Positions 48,088-57,438 are shown, counted from the first letter of the stretch. The stretch is DNA of 64,000 nt from Microbacterium forte (GCF_031885415.1 NZ_CP116871.1:1550001-1614000), one strand, 5' to 3'. Numbers and translations are program-made. Notes: generated by a model not told the origin, from the letters alone.

Positions 48088-49008
48088 GTGCCCGACACAT
48101 CTCCCCTCGCCGTCTGCGTCGGCGAGGGCCTCGTCTCTTTCGTCCCCGCCACTGCCGCTCCTCTCGAGGACGTGCGCACCTTTCACCGATCGCTCGCCGG
48201 GGCGGAGTGGAACACCGCGATCGCACTGGCATCGGCAGGAATCCGCACCGCTGTCGTGTCCCGCGTGGGCGACGACGGTTTCGGTCGGTTCCTCACGGCC
48301 GAGCTGCGCAGACACGAGGTCGACGATTCGGCCGTCGACGTCGACGCCGAAGCCCCGACCGGTCTCTACGTGAAAGAGCTGTCGCCTCGCCCAGACGGCT
48401 CGGTCGACGGGACGATGCACTACTACCGCTCGGGCTCAGCAGCCTCGGCGCTGTCGCCCGCGACACTCGAATCCCCCGCAGCATCCGTCCTTCTGGCTCA
48501 GGCGGCGCTGGTGCACACCTCCGGGATCACGCCTGCTCTCTCGGCTTCCGCGCGGGCTGCACAGGATGCGCTGTTCGATGCACCCCGCGACGGTCGGCTG
48601 CTCAGCTTCGACGTGAACTGGCGCCCCGCGCTCTGGCGCGGACGCCAGGACGAAGGGCGCGCCGTGATCTCGGACTACGTGCGCCGCGCCGACATCGCGT
48701 TCTGCACTCGACCCGACGCAGAGTCGGTGTTCGGCACCGCCGAGCCGGATCGGCTGCGCGAGCTGTTCCCCGAGCCGAGGTATCTGCTCGCCACGAGCCC
48801 CGACGGCGCCGTGGCGTTCGACGGAGCGGAACGCACCGACAGCAGGTCGCTCGACGTCCCCGTCGTGGAATCCATCGGAGCCGGCGACGCGTTCGCCGCC
48901 GGGTTCCTCGCCGGCGTGCTGACCGGGCTCTCCCTCACCGGCAGCCTCGCCCGCGCGCACAGGATCGCGACCAGAGCGCTGGTCAGCACCCGCGATCACA
49001 TCGACTGA
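48088..49008 (+). CDS. PfkB family sugar kinase (2-dehydro-3-deoxygluconokinase-like)
   Basis: A 306-residue ribokinase-fold kinase. N-terminal substrate-site residues appear in AVCVGEGLVSFVPATAAPLEDVRTFHRSLAGAEWNTAIALASAG, the pattern of KDG-kinase-like members. The catalytic GAGD with Asp intact is near residue 277 (ESIGAGDAFAAGFLAGVL). GTG 48088 has no ribosome site, but a TAATGT -10-like hexamer lies seven bases upstream with TTACGT 16 bases further, so a leaderless mRNA is likely. It ends 7 bases from the convergent RpiR gene. The sugar could be KDG or an amino-sugar derivative, given the neighbouring amino-sugar operon. Confidence 0.85.
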   Translation: MPDTSPLAVCVGEGLVSFVPATAAPLEDVRTFHRSLAGAEWNTAIALASAGIRTAVVSRVGDDGFGRFLTAELRRHEVDDSAVDVDAEAPTGLYVKELSPRPDGSVDGTMHYYRSGSAASALSPATLESPAASVLLAQAALVHTSGITPALSASARAAQDALFDAPRDGRLLSFDVNWRPALWRGRQDEGRAVISDYVRRADIAFCTRPDAESVFGTAEPDRLRELFPEPRYLLATSPDGAVAFDGAERTDSRSLDVPVVESIGAGDAFAAGFLAGVLTGLSLTGSLARAHRIATRALVSTRDHID

Positions 49009-49015
49009 TCGGCCC

Positions 49016-49882
49016 CTACCGGCGGCGCCGAGACGCCGCGGCGTCGTGCGTGAGCTGCAGCGGGATGACCACGGGTTCGCCCCGGTGCTGCACGACGCGC
49101 ACGAAGAGGATGTCGACCAGTGCCAGCTGCGCGATGCGGCTCGACATCGCGGCCATCCGGAACGGCGACTCCTGCGCGTAGGTGATCAGCACGATGTCGG
49201 CGGCGAGCGCGAGCGTCGAGTCGGGCGCGCTCGTGATCGCCACGGACAGCGCACCCGCGTCCCGGGCGATCTCGACGGCGCGGACGACCTCCTGGGTCTC
49301 GCCGCCGTGCGAGAAGGCGATGACGACGTCGTCCGAGGTCCTCAGCGATGCCGTCGTGAGGGCCAGATGCGGATCAGCGGAGTGCGCGACCGAACAGCCG
49401 ATGCGCGCGAGCTTCTGCTGAAGGTCCTGGGCGGTCAACGACGAGGCCGCCTGCCCGAACAGATCGACGTGGCGGGCTGCCACGACGGCCCTCGCGACCC
49501 GGTCGAGTGCGTCCGCATCGAGCCCGCGCGCCGTCTTCTCGATCGCGTCGATCTCCTGAGCTGCGAGCTTCGCGGCGATCGCCGACGGCTCGTCGTCCGG
49601 GTCGATCGCCGTGGTGTCGAGGCCGAAACGCGCCCGCTGCGCCTGGGCGAGCGTGACCGTGCGAGCGACCGCCACCCGCAGCTCCCGGTACCCGCTGAAG
49701 CCGAGCGACTGCGCGAACCGGGCCACGGTCGACAGAGACGTGTGACAGAGCTGCGCGAGATCGTTGATGGCGAGATCGACGACGAGCGTGGGGTCACCGA
49801 GGATCGTCTCCGCGACCCGTGCTTCTGCAGCACTCAGTCGAGGAACGGATCGGCGCACCAGCGCGAGAACATCGTCGTCCAC
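49016..49882 (-). CDS. RpiR/MurR family transcriptional regulator with SIS domain
   Basis: A 288-residue regulator. The N-terminal RpiR helix-turn-helix spans about residues 1-77 (LSAAEARVAETILGD, then LAQLCHTSLSTVARFAQSLGFSGYRELR), and the C-terminal sugar-isomerase (SIS) domain begins near residue 125 (HVDLFGQAASSLTAQDLQQKLARIG, then DDVVIAFSHGGETQEVVRAVEIARDAGA). Such proteins sense phosphosugars such as MurNAc-6-P or GlcNAc-6-P. GTG 49882 is the start. It lies 15 bases after the NagZ-type gene on the same strand, so it is the last gene of the sugar operon and probably its regulator. Confidence 0.9.
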   Translation of the reverse strand: MDDDVLALVRRSVPRLSAAEARVAETILGDPTLVVDLAINDLAQLCHTSLSTVARFAQSLGFSGYRELRVAVARTVTLAQAQRARFGLDTTAIDPDDEPSAIAAKLAAQEIDAIEKTARGLDADALDRVARAVVAARHVDLFGQAASSLTAQDLQQKLARIGCSVAHSADPHLALTTASLRTSDDVVIAFSHGGETQEVVRAVEIARDAGALSVAITSAPDSTLALAADIVLITYAQESPFRMAAMSSRIAQLALVDILFVRVVQHRGEPVVIPLQLTHDAAASRRRR

Positions 49883-49896
49883 GGTGTCATCCTGCC

Positions 49897-51408
49897 TCAG
49901 TCAGGCGGTCCTGCGCTCGCGGGCGACCGAACGGCGCGGTGCGAAGCCCCGCCGGTGAGTCGATCTCTGGCGGCCTGAGCACCGATCCTGCTCGCGGATC
50001 CGACCTCCACGACGGGGAGCGGCAGTGGCCGCCTGGCCGCGAGTCCGACGTTGACCACGACGGCTTCGGGGTCGCGCAGAGCGGCGCGTTCGACCAGCGA
50101 GCGCTGCGCGTCATCGGTGTCAGGCCGATCCACGAGGATGACCGTCAGCCCCTCGGCGAGGACGGCTCGATCGAGAGCGGAGTCCTGCTCGTCGATCGAC
50201 GAACGCGCGACGTCGACACGAACACGGTGGCCGCCTGCTGCGAGCGTCTGAGCCACATACGCGGACGCGCTGTCGACAGCGAGAGTCGAACGACGGCGGG
50301 CGTCGACCACCGCGAGCACTTCGGCATCCGCGGTCGCGCCGGTGATGGCTCGTCGGACGATCTCCGATCCGTCGTAGCCGACGGGAGGCGCGGTCGTGGC
50401 ACGAGTGCGGAGGGTCTCGGCCAGACGGGCGACCCGCTGGGCCGCAGCGGCGAGTCTCTCGCGCGGCAGCGAGCCGTCGCTCACCGCCGCGAGGATCCCC
50501 TCGCGAGCGGCGAGGAAGTCCCGTCTGTCCTGGTCGGGGAGCGTGGCTTCACCCCGGTTCGTCGGGTTGCCGATGCACAGCAGATCGACGCCGGCCGCCA
50601 GGGCGCGTGCGGCGCCCTGGCCGATGCCGACGGTCTCGCGGATCGCCGCCATGTCGAGGGCGTCCGAGATGATGACGCCGTCGAAACCCCAGTCCCGCAG
50701 CATCCCGAGCACCCGGGGATTCAGCGTCGCCGGTTCCTCCCCCCACGCCGGAACGACGATGTGCGCGGTCATGATGGCGTCGACCCCCGCGGCGATCGCG
50801 GCACGGAACGGCTCGAGGTGCACGCGCTCGTACTCGGCGATGTCGAGCGAGATCTCGGGCAGCGCGTGGTGCGAATCCAGATGCGTGTCGCCGTGTCCGG
50901 GAAAGTGCTTGACGCATGCGGCGACGGCATTGCTCTGCAGTCCGTCGACCGCCGCCTGCACGTGACGGGCGACGAGTTCTTCGTCGCTGCCGAAGGAACG
51001 GACCCCGATCACGGGGTTCCGTGGATCCGTGTTCACATCGGCGACGGGCCCGAGCACCACGTTGACGCCGACCGAGGCGACCCGTCGGGCGAGCTCCGCA
51101 CCGGAGTCCCTCGTCGCATCGACATCGTCGACGATGCCGAGCTGGGCGGCCCCCGGGAGGGTGGAACCGGTCGCCGACTCGAGGCGCGTGACGTTGCCGC
51201 CCTCCTCGTCGATCCCGATCAGCGCGTCCGGGTTAGCACGAAGGATCTCGTCGCTCAGGGCAGGCAGCCCATCACCGACGTTCTGGCTGAAGTACACCGC
51301 TCCAGCCAGGCCGTCGCGCAGCTCGGCGAGGAGCCAGTCCGGCGCCTCGGTGCCGAGGAACCCCGGCCAGAGCACCGCGTTGGCGAGGCGGACGAGCTCG
51401 TCGGTCAT
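49897..51408 (-). CDS. nagZ: Glycoside hydrolase family 3, beta-N-acetylhexosaminidase (NagZ-like)
   Basis: A 503-residue GH3 enzyme releasing GlcNAc from chitooligosaccharides or muropeptides. The hallmark loop KHFPGHGDTHLDSHHALP is near residue 166, supplying the His-Asp acid/base pair of NagZ-type enzymes, and the nucleophile Asp lies in IISDALDM near residue 247. The start DELVRLANAVLWPGFLG lacks a signal peptide, so it acts in the cytoplasm. The C-terminal about 150 residues form an extra domain beyond the catalytic barrel. ATG 51408 overlaps the stop of the permease gene, so it belongs to the sugar ABC operon, which implies that the imported sugar is a GlcNAc-containing glycoside. Confidence 0.9.
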   Translation of the reverse strand: MTDELVRLANAVLWPGFLGTEAPDWLLAELRDGLAGAVYFSQNVGDGLPALSDEILRANPDALIGIDEEGGNVTRLESATGSTLPGAAQLGIVDDVDATRDSGAELARRVASVGVNVVLGPVADVNTDPRNPVIGVRSFGSDEELVARHVQAAVDGLQSNAVAACVKHFPGHGDTHLDSHHALPEISLDIAEYERVHLEPFRAAIAAGVDAIMTAHIVVPAWGEEPATLNPRVLGMLRDWGFDGVIISDALDMAAIRETVGIGQGAARALAAGVDLLCIGNPTNRGEATLPDQDRRDFLAAREGILAAVSDGSLPRERLAAAAQRVARLAETLRTRATTAPPVGYDGSEIVRRAITGATADAEVLAVVDARRRSTLAVDSASAYVAQTLAAGGHRVRVDVARSSIDEQDSALDRAVLAEGLTVILVDRPDTDDAQRSLVERAALRDPEAVVVNVGLAARRPLPLPVVEVGSASRIGAQAARDRLTGGASHRAVRSPASAGPPD

Positions 51409-52238
51409 CCCTTCACCGCTCCCGCGACCATGCCTGCCGAGAGGCGACGCTGCACGATCACGAAGAAGACCATGACGGGGATCGTGATGATCGTCGACGC
51501 GGCCATGATGCTGCCCCAGTCGTTGGAGTGCAGACCGAAGAAGGACTTCAGACCGATCGAGACCGTGTACTGGTCGGTCTCGCTGCCGAGGATCGTCATC
51601 GCGAAGATGAACTCGTTCCAGGCCGTGATGAAGCTGAAGATGCTGGTGGCCACGAGGCCGGGCATCACGAGAGGCAGCAGGATCGAGCGGAACATCCGCC
51701 ACCAGCTGGCCCCGTCGATGTACGCGGCCTCTTCGAGCTCGACCGGCACCGCGGCGACGAACCCGCGCAGCATCCAGATCCCGAACGCGAGCGAGAGCGC
51801 GACGTAGACGACCATCAGACCGAGGATGCTGTTGAGCAGTCCGAGGCTCTTGACCTGAAGGAAGAGCGGGATGACGAGAGCCTCGAGCGGGACCATCTGC
51901 ACGACGAGGATCATCATCAGGATGGTCGTGCGGAACTTGAACTTGAACCGGGCGACCGCCACTGCCGCGAGCAGACAGACCAGAGCACTCACCAGAACCG
52001 TCACCAGGGCCACGATGGCCGAATTGCGCAGGTAGGTGCCGAAGCCGCCGTCGGTGAGGACGAAGGCGAAGTTGTCGAACGTGAATTCCTGGGGCAGCAG
52101 CGACTGACCGCCGCTGGATGCCTTGGCATCGAACGCGCTGGAGACCATCCAGTACACGGGGAACAGCGTGAAGATCAGGACGGCGGCGATCGCGATGCCG
52201 GTGCCGAGGCGCGACATGGCGGACGGGCGGGGGTTCAC
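51405..52238 (-). CDS. Sugar ABC transporter permease (MalG type)
   Basis: A 277-residue permease with six helices. The EAA motif is near residue 190 (LEEAAYIDGASWWRMFRSILLPLVMPG), contacting a shared sugar ATPase encoded elsewhere (no ATPase gene is in this operon, as usual for CUT1 systems in actinobacteria that use a common MsiK-like ATPase). GTG 52238 overlaps the stop of the MalF-type gene (GTGA), and the NagZ gene overlaps its end. It forms the channel with the preceding permease. Confidence 0.93.
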   Translation of the reverse strand: MNPRPSAMSRLGTGIAIAAVLIFTLFPVYWMVSSAFDAKASSGGQSLLPQEFTFDNFAFVLTDGGFGTYLRNSAIVALVTVLVSALVCLLAAVAVARFKFKFRTTILMMILVVQMVPLEALVIPLFLQVKSLGLLNSILGLMVVYVALSLAFGIWMLRGFVAAVPVELEEAAYIDGASWWRMFRSILLPLVMPGLVATSIFSFITAWNEFIFAMTILGSETDQYTVSIGLKSFFGLHSNDWGSIMAASTIITIPVMVFFVIVQRRLSAGMVAGAVKG

Positions 52239-53212
52239 AGCTCGTCCTCCTTCATCAGGGAGCGGATGTACACGATCGTGATTCCGATCAGCACGAGGGT
52301 GAGCAGCACGGCGAGGGCGGCGCCGAACCCGTAGCGGTTCTGGCCGAAGGATTCGACGTACGACCAGACGCCGAGGTTGAGCACCGACCGGTTGCCTCCC
52401 CCACCGCCCGGCATGAGGTAGACCTGCGCGAAGACCTTGAAGTCCCAGATCGTCGACAGGATGATGACGACAGAGAAGACGGGCTTGAGCGTCGGGAAGA
52501 TGATCTTCCAGAAGCGCATCCAGGCGTTCGCCCCGTCGAGCGCGGCCGCCTCGAGCATCTCCTTCGAGACGCCGAGGAGACCGGCGAGCACCGTGATCGC
52601 GACGAACGGGAAGCCGTGGTGCACGACGTTCAGCAGCACGATCGCGTAGAACGACCACTGGTTGGTGAACCAGTTGACCGGTTCGTCCATCAGACCGAGG
52701 TTCTGCAGGGTGGTGTTGAAGATGCCCCGGTCGGCGTCGAAGATGAACGTCCAGACGTAGGTGCCGGTGACGGCCGGCATGGCCCACGCGACCATGATGC
52801 AGCTCGAGACGATGGTGCGCCAGACCGTGCCCAGCTTGGCGAGCAGGAGCGCGACCAGCGTGCCGACCGCCACCGTGACGAACACGGCGACAGCGGCGAA
52901 GCCGACGGTGTTCGGCAGGACGACGGTCCACAGCGTCGGGTTGGTGAGCGCCTCGACGTAGTTGTCGACGCCGATCCAGTTGTTCTCGCCCGTGTTGATC
53001 TCGCGCAGACCGTAGTCCTGCAGCGAGAAGATGAAGACCTGGATGAGCGGCCAGAGCATGAGCACCGCGAGGATGACCAGCCCGGGAGCGAGAAGAAGCC
53101 AGGGGCGGGCCGTGAGCAGCGAGAGTCCTCGCCGCCGGGGCCGGCCGCCGGCCACGGAGGCGGAGGTGGACTCCGCCTTCGTGGCCGGCAGTGGCGCTTG
53201 CACCATCGACAT
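52235..53212 (-). CDS. Sugar ABC transporter permease (MalF type)
   Basis: A 325-residue permease. A disordered start of about 30 residues with a basic GGRPRRRG stretch is followed by six helices, beginning LLLAPGLVILAVLMLWPLIQVFIFSLQDY. The EAA loop is MLEAAALDGANAWMRFWKIIFPTLKP. The protein couples to the binding protein encoded upstream and the MalG-type partner downstream. ATG 53212 is 14 bases after the stop of the binding-protein gene. It belongs to the CUT1 family that imports di- or oligosaccharides. Confidence 0.93.
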   Translation of the reverse strand: MSMVQAPLPATKAESTSASVAGGRPRRRGLSLLTARPWLLLAPGLVILAVLMLWPLIQVFIFSLQDYGLREINTGENNWIGVDNYVEALTNPTLWTVVLPNTVGFAAVAVFVTVAVGTLVALLLAKLGTVWRTIVSSCIMVAWAMPAVTGTYVWTFIFDADRGIFNTTLQNLGLMDEPVNWFTNQWSFYAIVLLNVVHHGFPFVAITVLAGLLGVSKEMLEAAALDGANAWMRFWKIIFPTLKPVFSVVIILSTIWDFKVFAQVYLMPGGGGGNRSVLNLGVWSYVESFGQNRYGFGAALAVLLTLVLIGITIVYIRSLMKEDEL

Positions 53213-53226
53213 GAAGGGATACAGCC

Positions 53227-54519
53227 TTACTTGTTGAGCAGCTCGGTCATCTCGGCTGCGGCATCCTTCGTCGCCGTGGCGACGTCCTTCTGCCCGCCGA
53301 GGATCGCCTGGATCATCGAGTTGGTGGTCTTCTTCGCCTGGACGGCTCCGAAGTTCGGGGTGACGGGCACGGATGCGCCGCCCTCGACCATCTGCTGTGC
53401 GAACGGAGCGACGAGCGGGTCGGTCGAGGCGAGGGCCTCTTCCATCGCCGACTGGACGCCCGGGAAGTAGCCGGTCTCGTCAGCCCACTGCTCGGCGAAC
53501 TCGCCCGTGGTCATCAGCTTGACGAACTCCCACGCGAGGTCTGCGTTCTTCGTCGTGTTGAAGACCGACAGGTGCGAGCCTCCGAGCACGGAAGGAGCGA
53601 TTCCGCCGTCCTCGCCCGGAATCACTGCCGCGCCGATCTTGCCGTCGAGTTCGGGGTTCGCCTCGATCAGCGCCTTCGGGGTCCACGAGCCCGAGAGCAT
53701 CATGGCGACGTTCCCCTGCGTGAACGAGTCACGGAGGTCCGTCTCCTTCCACGTGGTGGCGCCGGCCGACGAGAAGCCGTGCTCGGTCGCGAGTCCGGTG
53801 TAGAACTCGATGCCGGCCTGCGACTCCTCGCTGTCGAGCTCGCTCGTCCAGGTCTTGCCGTCGAGGGTCGCGACCTCGCCGCCCGCGCCCCAGACCCAGG
53901 GGTACACCTGGAACTCGGCGTCGCCCGCGACGGGGAACGGCAGCATGTCGGGCTTGGCTGCCTTGATCGCCTCACCGGCGGTGACGATGTCGTCCCACGT
54001 CTTCGGAGCCTCGAGACCGAGCTCCTCGAACACGTCGGTGCGGTAGACGATCGAGCGGACACCGGCGTACCACGGCATGCCGTACAGCTCTTCGTCGTAG
54101 GTGCCGGCGACCGCGAGACCCTCGACGAGGTCGTCGCGCAGGCCCTTCTCAGCGTCGACGTACTCGTCGAGCGGCTCCAGGGCACCTGCGTCCGCGAACT
54201 CCGCCGTCCAGGTGGTGCCCGTCTCGGCGATGTCGGGCGTGGTGCCGCCGGCGATCGACGTGACGAAGCGGTCGTGAGCGTCAGCCCACTGGATCTCCTC
54301 GATCTTGACCGTGGCCCCGGTCTCGTCTTCGAAGGCGCTCGATACCTCGTCGTAGAACGCCGTCGCGTCGGGGTTCGTGCCCTTCATGATCCAGACGGTG
54401 AGCTCCTGGCCCTCTCCGTCGACGGCTCGGCCGGTGTCTGCTCCGCCACCGGCACAGGCCGCCAGGCCCAGTGTGGCCACGGCGCCCAGCGCCATGACCG
54501 GAAGAATGCGCTTGTGCAT
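53227..54519 (-). CDS. Sugar ABC transporter substrate-binding lipoprotein
   Basis: A 430-residue extracellular solute-binding protein, family 1 (MalE/DasA-like). The signal peptide (RILPVMALGAVATLGLAAC) carries a lipobox Cys near residue 21. The mature domain begins LTVWIMKGTNPDATAFYDEVSSAFEDETGATVKIEEIQWADAHDRF, typical of sugar-binding proteins, with TTPDIAETG as the first hinge. ATG 54519 has a GAGGAG ribosome site. It is the first gene of an operon (binding protein, two permeases, NagZ, RpiR), so the ligand is probably a GlcNAc-containing oligosaccharide, which is inference from the NagZ neighbour. Confidence 0.92.
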   Translation of the reverse strand: MHKRILPVMALGAVATLGLAACAGGGADTGRAVDGEGQELTVWIMKGTNPDATAFYDEVSSAFEDETGATVKIEEIQWADAHDRFVTSIAGGTTPDIAETGTTWTAEFADAGALEPLDEYVDAEKGLRDDLVEGLAVAGTYDEELYGMPWYAGVRSIVYRTDVFEELGLEAPKTWDDIVTAGEAIKAAKPDMLPFPVAGDAEFQVYPWVWGAGGEVATLDGKTWTSELDSEESQAGIEFYTGLATEHGFSSAGATTWKETDLRDSFTQGNVAMMLSGSWTPKALIEANPELDGKIGAAVIPGEDGGIAPSVLGGSHLSVFNTTKNADLAWEFVKLMTTGEFAEQWADETGYFPGVQSAMEEALASTDPLVAPFAQQMVEGGASVPVTPNFGAVQAKKTTNSMIQAILGGQKDVATATKDAAAEMTELLNK

Positions 54520-54575
54520 CAGGGATCTCCTCTTTGAACGTCCTGGCGGCATCGGGTGCCTACCACGTAGGAAAA

Positions 54576-54604
54576 AGTATTCATCACTAACTAATTCCCT
54601 GCAA
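54576..54604 (-). promoter_or_regulatory. Promoter of the sugar ABC operon
   Basis: TTGCAG (54599-54604, minus strand) and AATACT (54576-54581) lie 17 bases apart, upstream of the binding-protein gene. AGTTA-type repeats overlap the spacer and -35 and could be the regulator's site, but no clear palindrome is seen. Confidence 0.6.
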
Positions 54605-54662
54605 GTTATTCTCGGAAACGTCATGCGGCCGTAACATCGGCCTCCGCGGGTAGGCTCACGGC

Positions 54663-55913
54663 ATGTCAGGGGCCCTCGACGACGCGAAGCGCTCGACGGT
54701 CGCGCGCCACGCGGATCTTCCTACGCCCAGTGCGTTCTCGACTCTCTTCAGACTCCTCGGAGTCGCCCTGGCGGTGATCCTCGTCTCGTCCGTCGCGGTG
54801 GCGGGCTTCGTCGCCGCGGACGTGCTGAACCGGGTCGGCGAAGGTGCGGTCACCCTCGAGGACGACGTGGAGGTGGCTCCTCCGTCGCTGGGCGCGTACC
54901 CGAGCGACAAGGCCTTCAATCTTCTCATCGTCGGGACGGACGAGTGCGGAGAGGTCTCGACGAAGATCCTCGGCGATCGATGCGCCCAGAGCGAGCAGGG
55001 AGCCCTGAACGACGTGACCCTCCTGGTCCACGTCTCGGCGGCGCCTCGCGCAGTCACCGTCGTGTCGTTCCCCCGCGACCTCGGGCTGGAGGTGCCCGAG
55101 TGCGAGAGGGAAGACGGTTCGACCGCGTCGGCGATGTCGAAGGGGCGGATCAACGAGGTCTTCGAGCACGCCGGTGTCTCGTGCGTCGCGAAGACCGTGA
55201 CCGATCTCAGCGGACTGCCGGTCGAGTTCGCCGCCAAGATCAGCTTCGACGGCGTGATCGCGATCACCGATGCGATCGGCGGAGTCCACGTGTGCGTCGC
55301 GGGTGAAGGCATCCACGACACCCTCGCCGGTGTCGACCTGCCGGTCGGCACGCACACGGTGTCGGGCGCCAGCGCCCTCGCATTCATCCGCACACGGCAC
55401 GGAGTCGGCGACGGGAGCGACCTCGCCCGCATCTCGAATCAGCAGCAGTACATGTCGCGACTGGCCAAGAAGATCCTGAGCGCCGAGACGCTGACCGACC
55501 CGTCGAAGGTGCTTCGGCTGATGGACACGGTCGCCGACAACATCGTGCCGAGCGAGTCGCTGAGCAACGCCCTGACCCTCACACAGCTGGCGCTCGCCCT
55601 CAAGGATGTCGAGTTCTCGGACTTCGTGTTCGTGCAGTACCCGAACCTGACGGACCCGGAGGACAGCGACAAGGTCGTACCCGATTACGACGCCGCGGCC
55701 CCGCTCTGGGCGGCGCTCATCGCAGGAGAGCCCGTCACGCTCGCCGGTGACGTCGCGACGCATCGGAGCGTGGAGCTCGCGACGCCGCCTCCCGTCGACG
55801 AGCCGGTCGAGACGGCGACCGAGGCGCCGGAGGCGCGGGCGACCCTCCCCCCGGAGATCTCGGGGCAGACCCTCGACCAGGAGACCTGTTCGGTCGGCGT
55901 CCAGGCGGAGTGA
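54663..55913 (+). CDS. LytR-CpsA-Psr (LCP) family protein
   Basis: A 416-residue membrane-anchored phosphotransferase that attaches polymers (teichoic acids or other glycans) to peptidoglycan. One N-terminal helix (LLGVALAVILVSSVAVAGFVAA) anchors the protein. The LCP domain runs from FNLLIVGTDECGEVSTK through the LNDVTLLVHVSAAPRAVTVVSFPRDLGLEVP segment to ALAFIRTRHGVGDGSDLARISNQQQYMSRLAKKI, where the conserved Arg and Asp residues for the pyrophosphate are present. A Pro/Glu/Thr-rich tail with one late cysteine follows. ATG 54663 is preceded by a weak site. It is divergent from the sugar operon and followed after 17 bases by a spermidine-synthase-like gene. Confidence 0.92.
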   Translation: MSGALDDAKRSTVARHADLPTPSAFSTLFRLLGVALAVILVSSVAVAGFVAADVLNRVGEGAVTLEDDVEVAPPSLGAYPSDKAFNLLIVGTDECGEVSTKILGDRCAQSEQGALNDVTLLVHVSAAPRAVTVVSFPRDLGLEVPECEREDGSTASAMSKGRINEVFEHAGVSCVAKTVTDLSGLPVEFAAKISFDGVIAITDAIGGVHVCVAGEGIHDTLAGVDLPVGTHTVSGASALAFIRTRHGVGDGSDLARISNQQQYMSRLAKKILSAETLTDPSKVLRLMDTVADNIVPSESLSNALTLTQLALALKDVEFSDFVFVQYPNLTDPEDSDKVVPDYDAAAPLWAALIAGEPVTLAGDVATHRSVELATPPPVDEPVETATEAPEARATLPPEISGQTLDQETCSVGVQAE

Positions 55914-55930
55914 GCGCGTAGTCTCGGAGA

Positions 55931-56791
55931 ATGGGCAGGACGCGCGCGAAGGACACCGAACACCCGCAGGCCCGCCTCGACCACGGAGGCATCGCCCGCA
56001 TCGTGCCGTCGGAGTTCACCACCGGGTTCGAGCTCATCGTCGACGACACCCCGCAGTCGCACGTCGACCTCGATGACCCCACGCACCTGCACTTCGAGTA
56101 CATCGTGCGCATGGGCGCAGTCATCGACCAGCTCGCGGGCGGCCCCCTCACCGCGGTGCACCTCGGAGCGGGAGCGCTGACGATCCCCCGCTACATCGAG
56201 GCCACACGGCCCGGTTCGCGGCAGCAGGTGATCGAGCTCGAGGCTCCGTTGGCAGCACTCGTGCGCGAGCATCTTCCGCTGCCGAGAGGCGCGTCGATCA
56301 GGCTGCGGATCGGTGACGCCCGCGAAGGCGTCCGCCGTCTTCCGCCGGCCATCGTCGGCAGCTGCGATCTGGTCGTGTCCGACGTCTACTCGGGCGCCCA
56401 GACGCCTGCCCACCTCACCAGCATCGAGTTCTACCGCGAACTCGCCGAGCTGCTCGCACCGGGAGGCGTGCTGCTCGTGAACGTCGCCGACGGCCCCGGC
56501 CTCGCCTTCGCTCGACGTCAGGTCGCGACGATCGCGGAGGTGCTTCCCGAGATCGGCGTCCTCGCCGACACCCAGGTGCTCAAGGGCCGCAGGTTCGGCA
56601 ACCTGGTGATCGCGGCATCTGCCGCTCCCCTCCCGACCGAATGGCTGCCGAGGATGCTGGCCGCCGGACCGCATCCGGCGAAGATCGCCCAGGGCGCCGA
56701 GGTGACCGCGTTCGTGCAGGGTGCACGTGTGGTCACGGATGCGGATGCCGTGGCCTCGCCTCGCCCGGATGCCTCGCTGTTCCTCCGCTGA
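55931..56791 (+). CDS. Spermidine synthase-like (SAM-fold) protein
   Basis: A 286-residue class I methyltransferase-fold protein of the spermidine synthase family. Motif I is VHLGAGALTIPRYIEATRPG, the acidic end of the following strand is VIELEAPL, and the catalytic-region DLVVSDVYSGAQTPAHLTSIEFYREL is typical. Actinobacterial members of this type are often not polyamine synthases, so the true substrate is unclear. ATG 55931 starts 17 bases after the LCP gene, in the same direction, so cotranscription is likely. Confidence 0.85.
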   Translation: MGRTRAKDTEHPQARLDHGGIARIVPSEFTTGFELIVDDTPQSHVDLDDPTHLHFEYIVRMGAVIDQLAGGPLTAVHLGAGALTIPRYIEATRPGSRQQVIELEAPLAALVREHLPLPRGASIRLRIGDAREGVRRLPPAIVGSCDLVVSDVYSGAQTPAHLTSIEFYRELAELLAPGGVLLVNVADGPGLAFARRQVATIAEVLPEIGVLADTQVLKGRRFGNLVIAASAAPLPTEWLPRMLAAGPHPAKIAQGAEVTAFVQGARVVTDADAVASPRPDASLFLR

Positions 56792-56892
56792 GCACCTCGA
56801 TCGAGATCGGATGCGAGGGTGCGGGGCGTGCCGCCCCGACGACGGCGCCGTCGCGAGGCACACTTGACGGGGGACGCTGCGGAAGGAGAGCA

Positions 56893-57420
56893 ATGAGTTT
56901 CATCAGAGGCTATGACCACGAGAGCCTTCGCGAGCGCGTCGATCTCGATGAGTGTGCGGCACGGCTGGAGGAGATCGACGGTCAGCGCAGCCTTCCGGCC
57001 CTGCTCGAGCGCGTCTGGCTGCTGAAGGTGCTCGACCGCCTGGACGAAGCCCTCCCCCTCGCTGACGAAGCCGTGCGACAGGCTCGCATGGCCGGAACCC
57101 GCAAGGACGTTCTGCGTGCCCGGGTGCTGCACGCCACGATCCTGCAGTACCGCGGCGCACACACCGCCGCCGCACAGGAGCTCGCCACGTGCGCAGCCGA
57201 GGCGGAAGGGCAGCGCTGGGTCTCGATCGCGGCTTTCGCCCATCACCACCACGGCAAGAACGCCTACGAAGCCGGCGACTATGAGACGGCCCGCGAGAGC
57301 TTCAAGCAGTCCCTCTTCCTGCGTCGTGAAGCGGGAGCCCAGGACGGAGAGCTCGAGACGGTGCTGCTCGCGATCGAAGCCGCCGAGCGGCGGCGTACGA
57401 CCCAGCTCGTCGCGGGCTGA
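56893..57420 (+). CDS. TPR-like hypothetical protein
   Basis: A 175-residue soluble helical protein. Two or three TPR-like units are visible (LPALLERVWLLKVLDRLDEALPLADEAVRQAR, then HHGKNAYEAGDYETARESFKQSLFLRREAGA). An AAGGAGAG ribosome site precedes ATG 56893. It stands in a rightward run between the spermidine-synthase-like and SprT-like genes. No specific family is recognised. A direct 20-base tandem repeat follows its stop codon. Confidence 0.75.
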   Translation: MSFIRGYDHESLRERVDLDECAARLEEIDGQRSLPALLERVWLLKVLDRLDEALPLADEAVRQARMAGTRKDVLRARVLHATILQYRGAHTAAAQELATCAAEAEGQRWVSIAAFAHHHHGKNAYEAGDYETARESFKQSLFLRREAGAQDGELETVLLAIEAAERRRTTQLVAG

Positions 57421-57438
57421 CGGTGCATCGAGCCGGCT

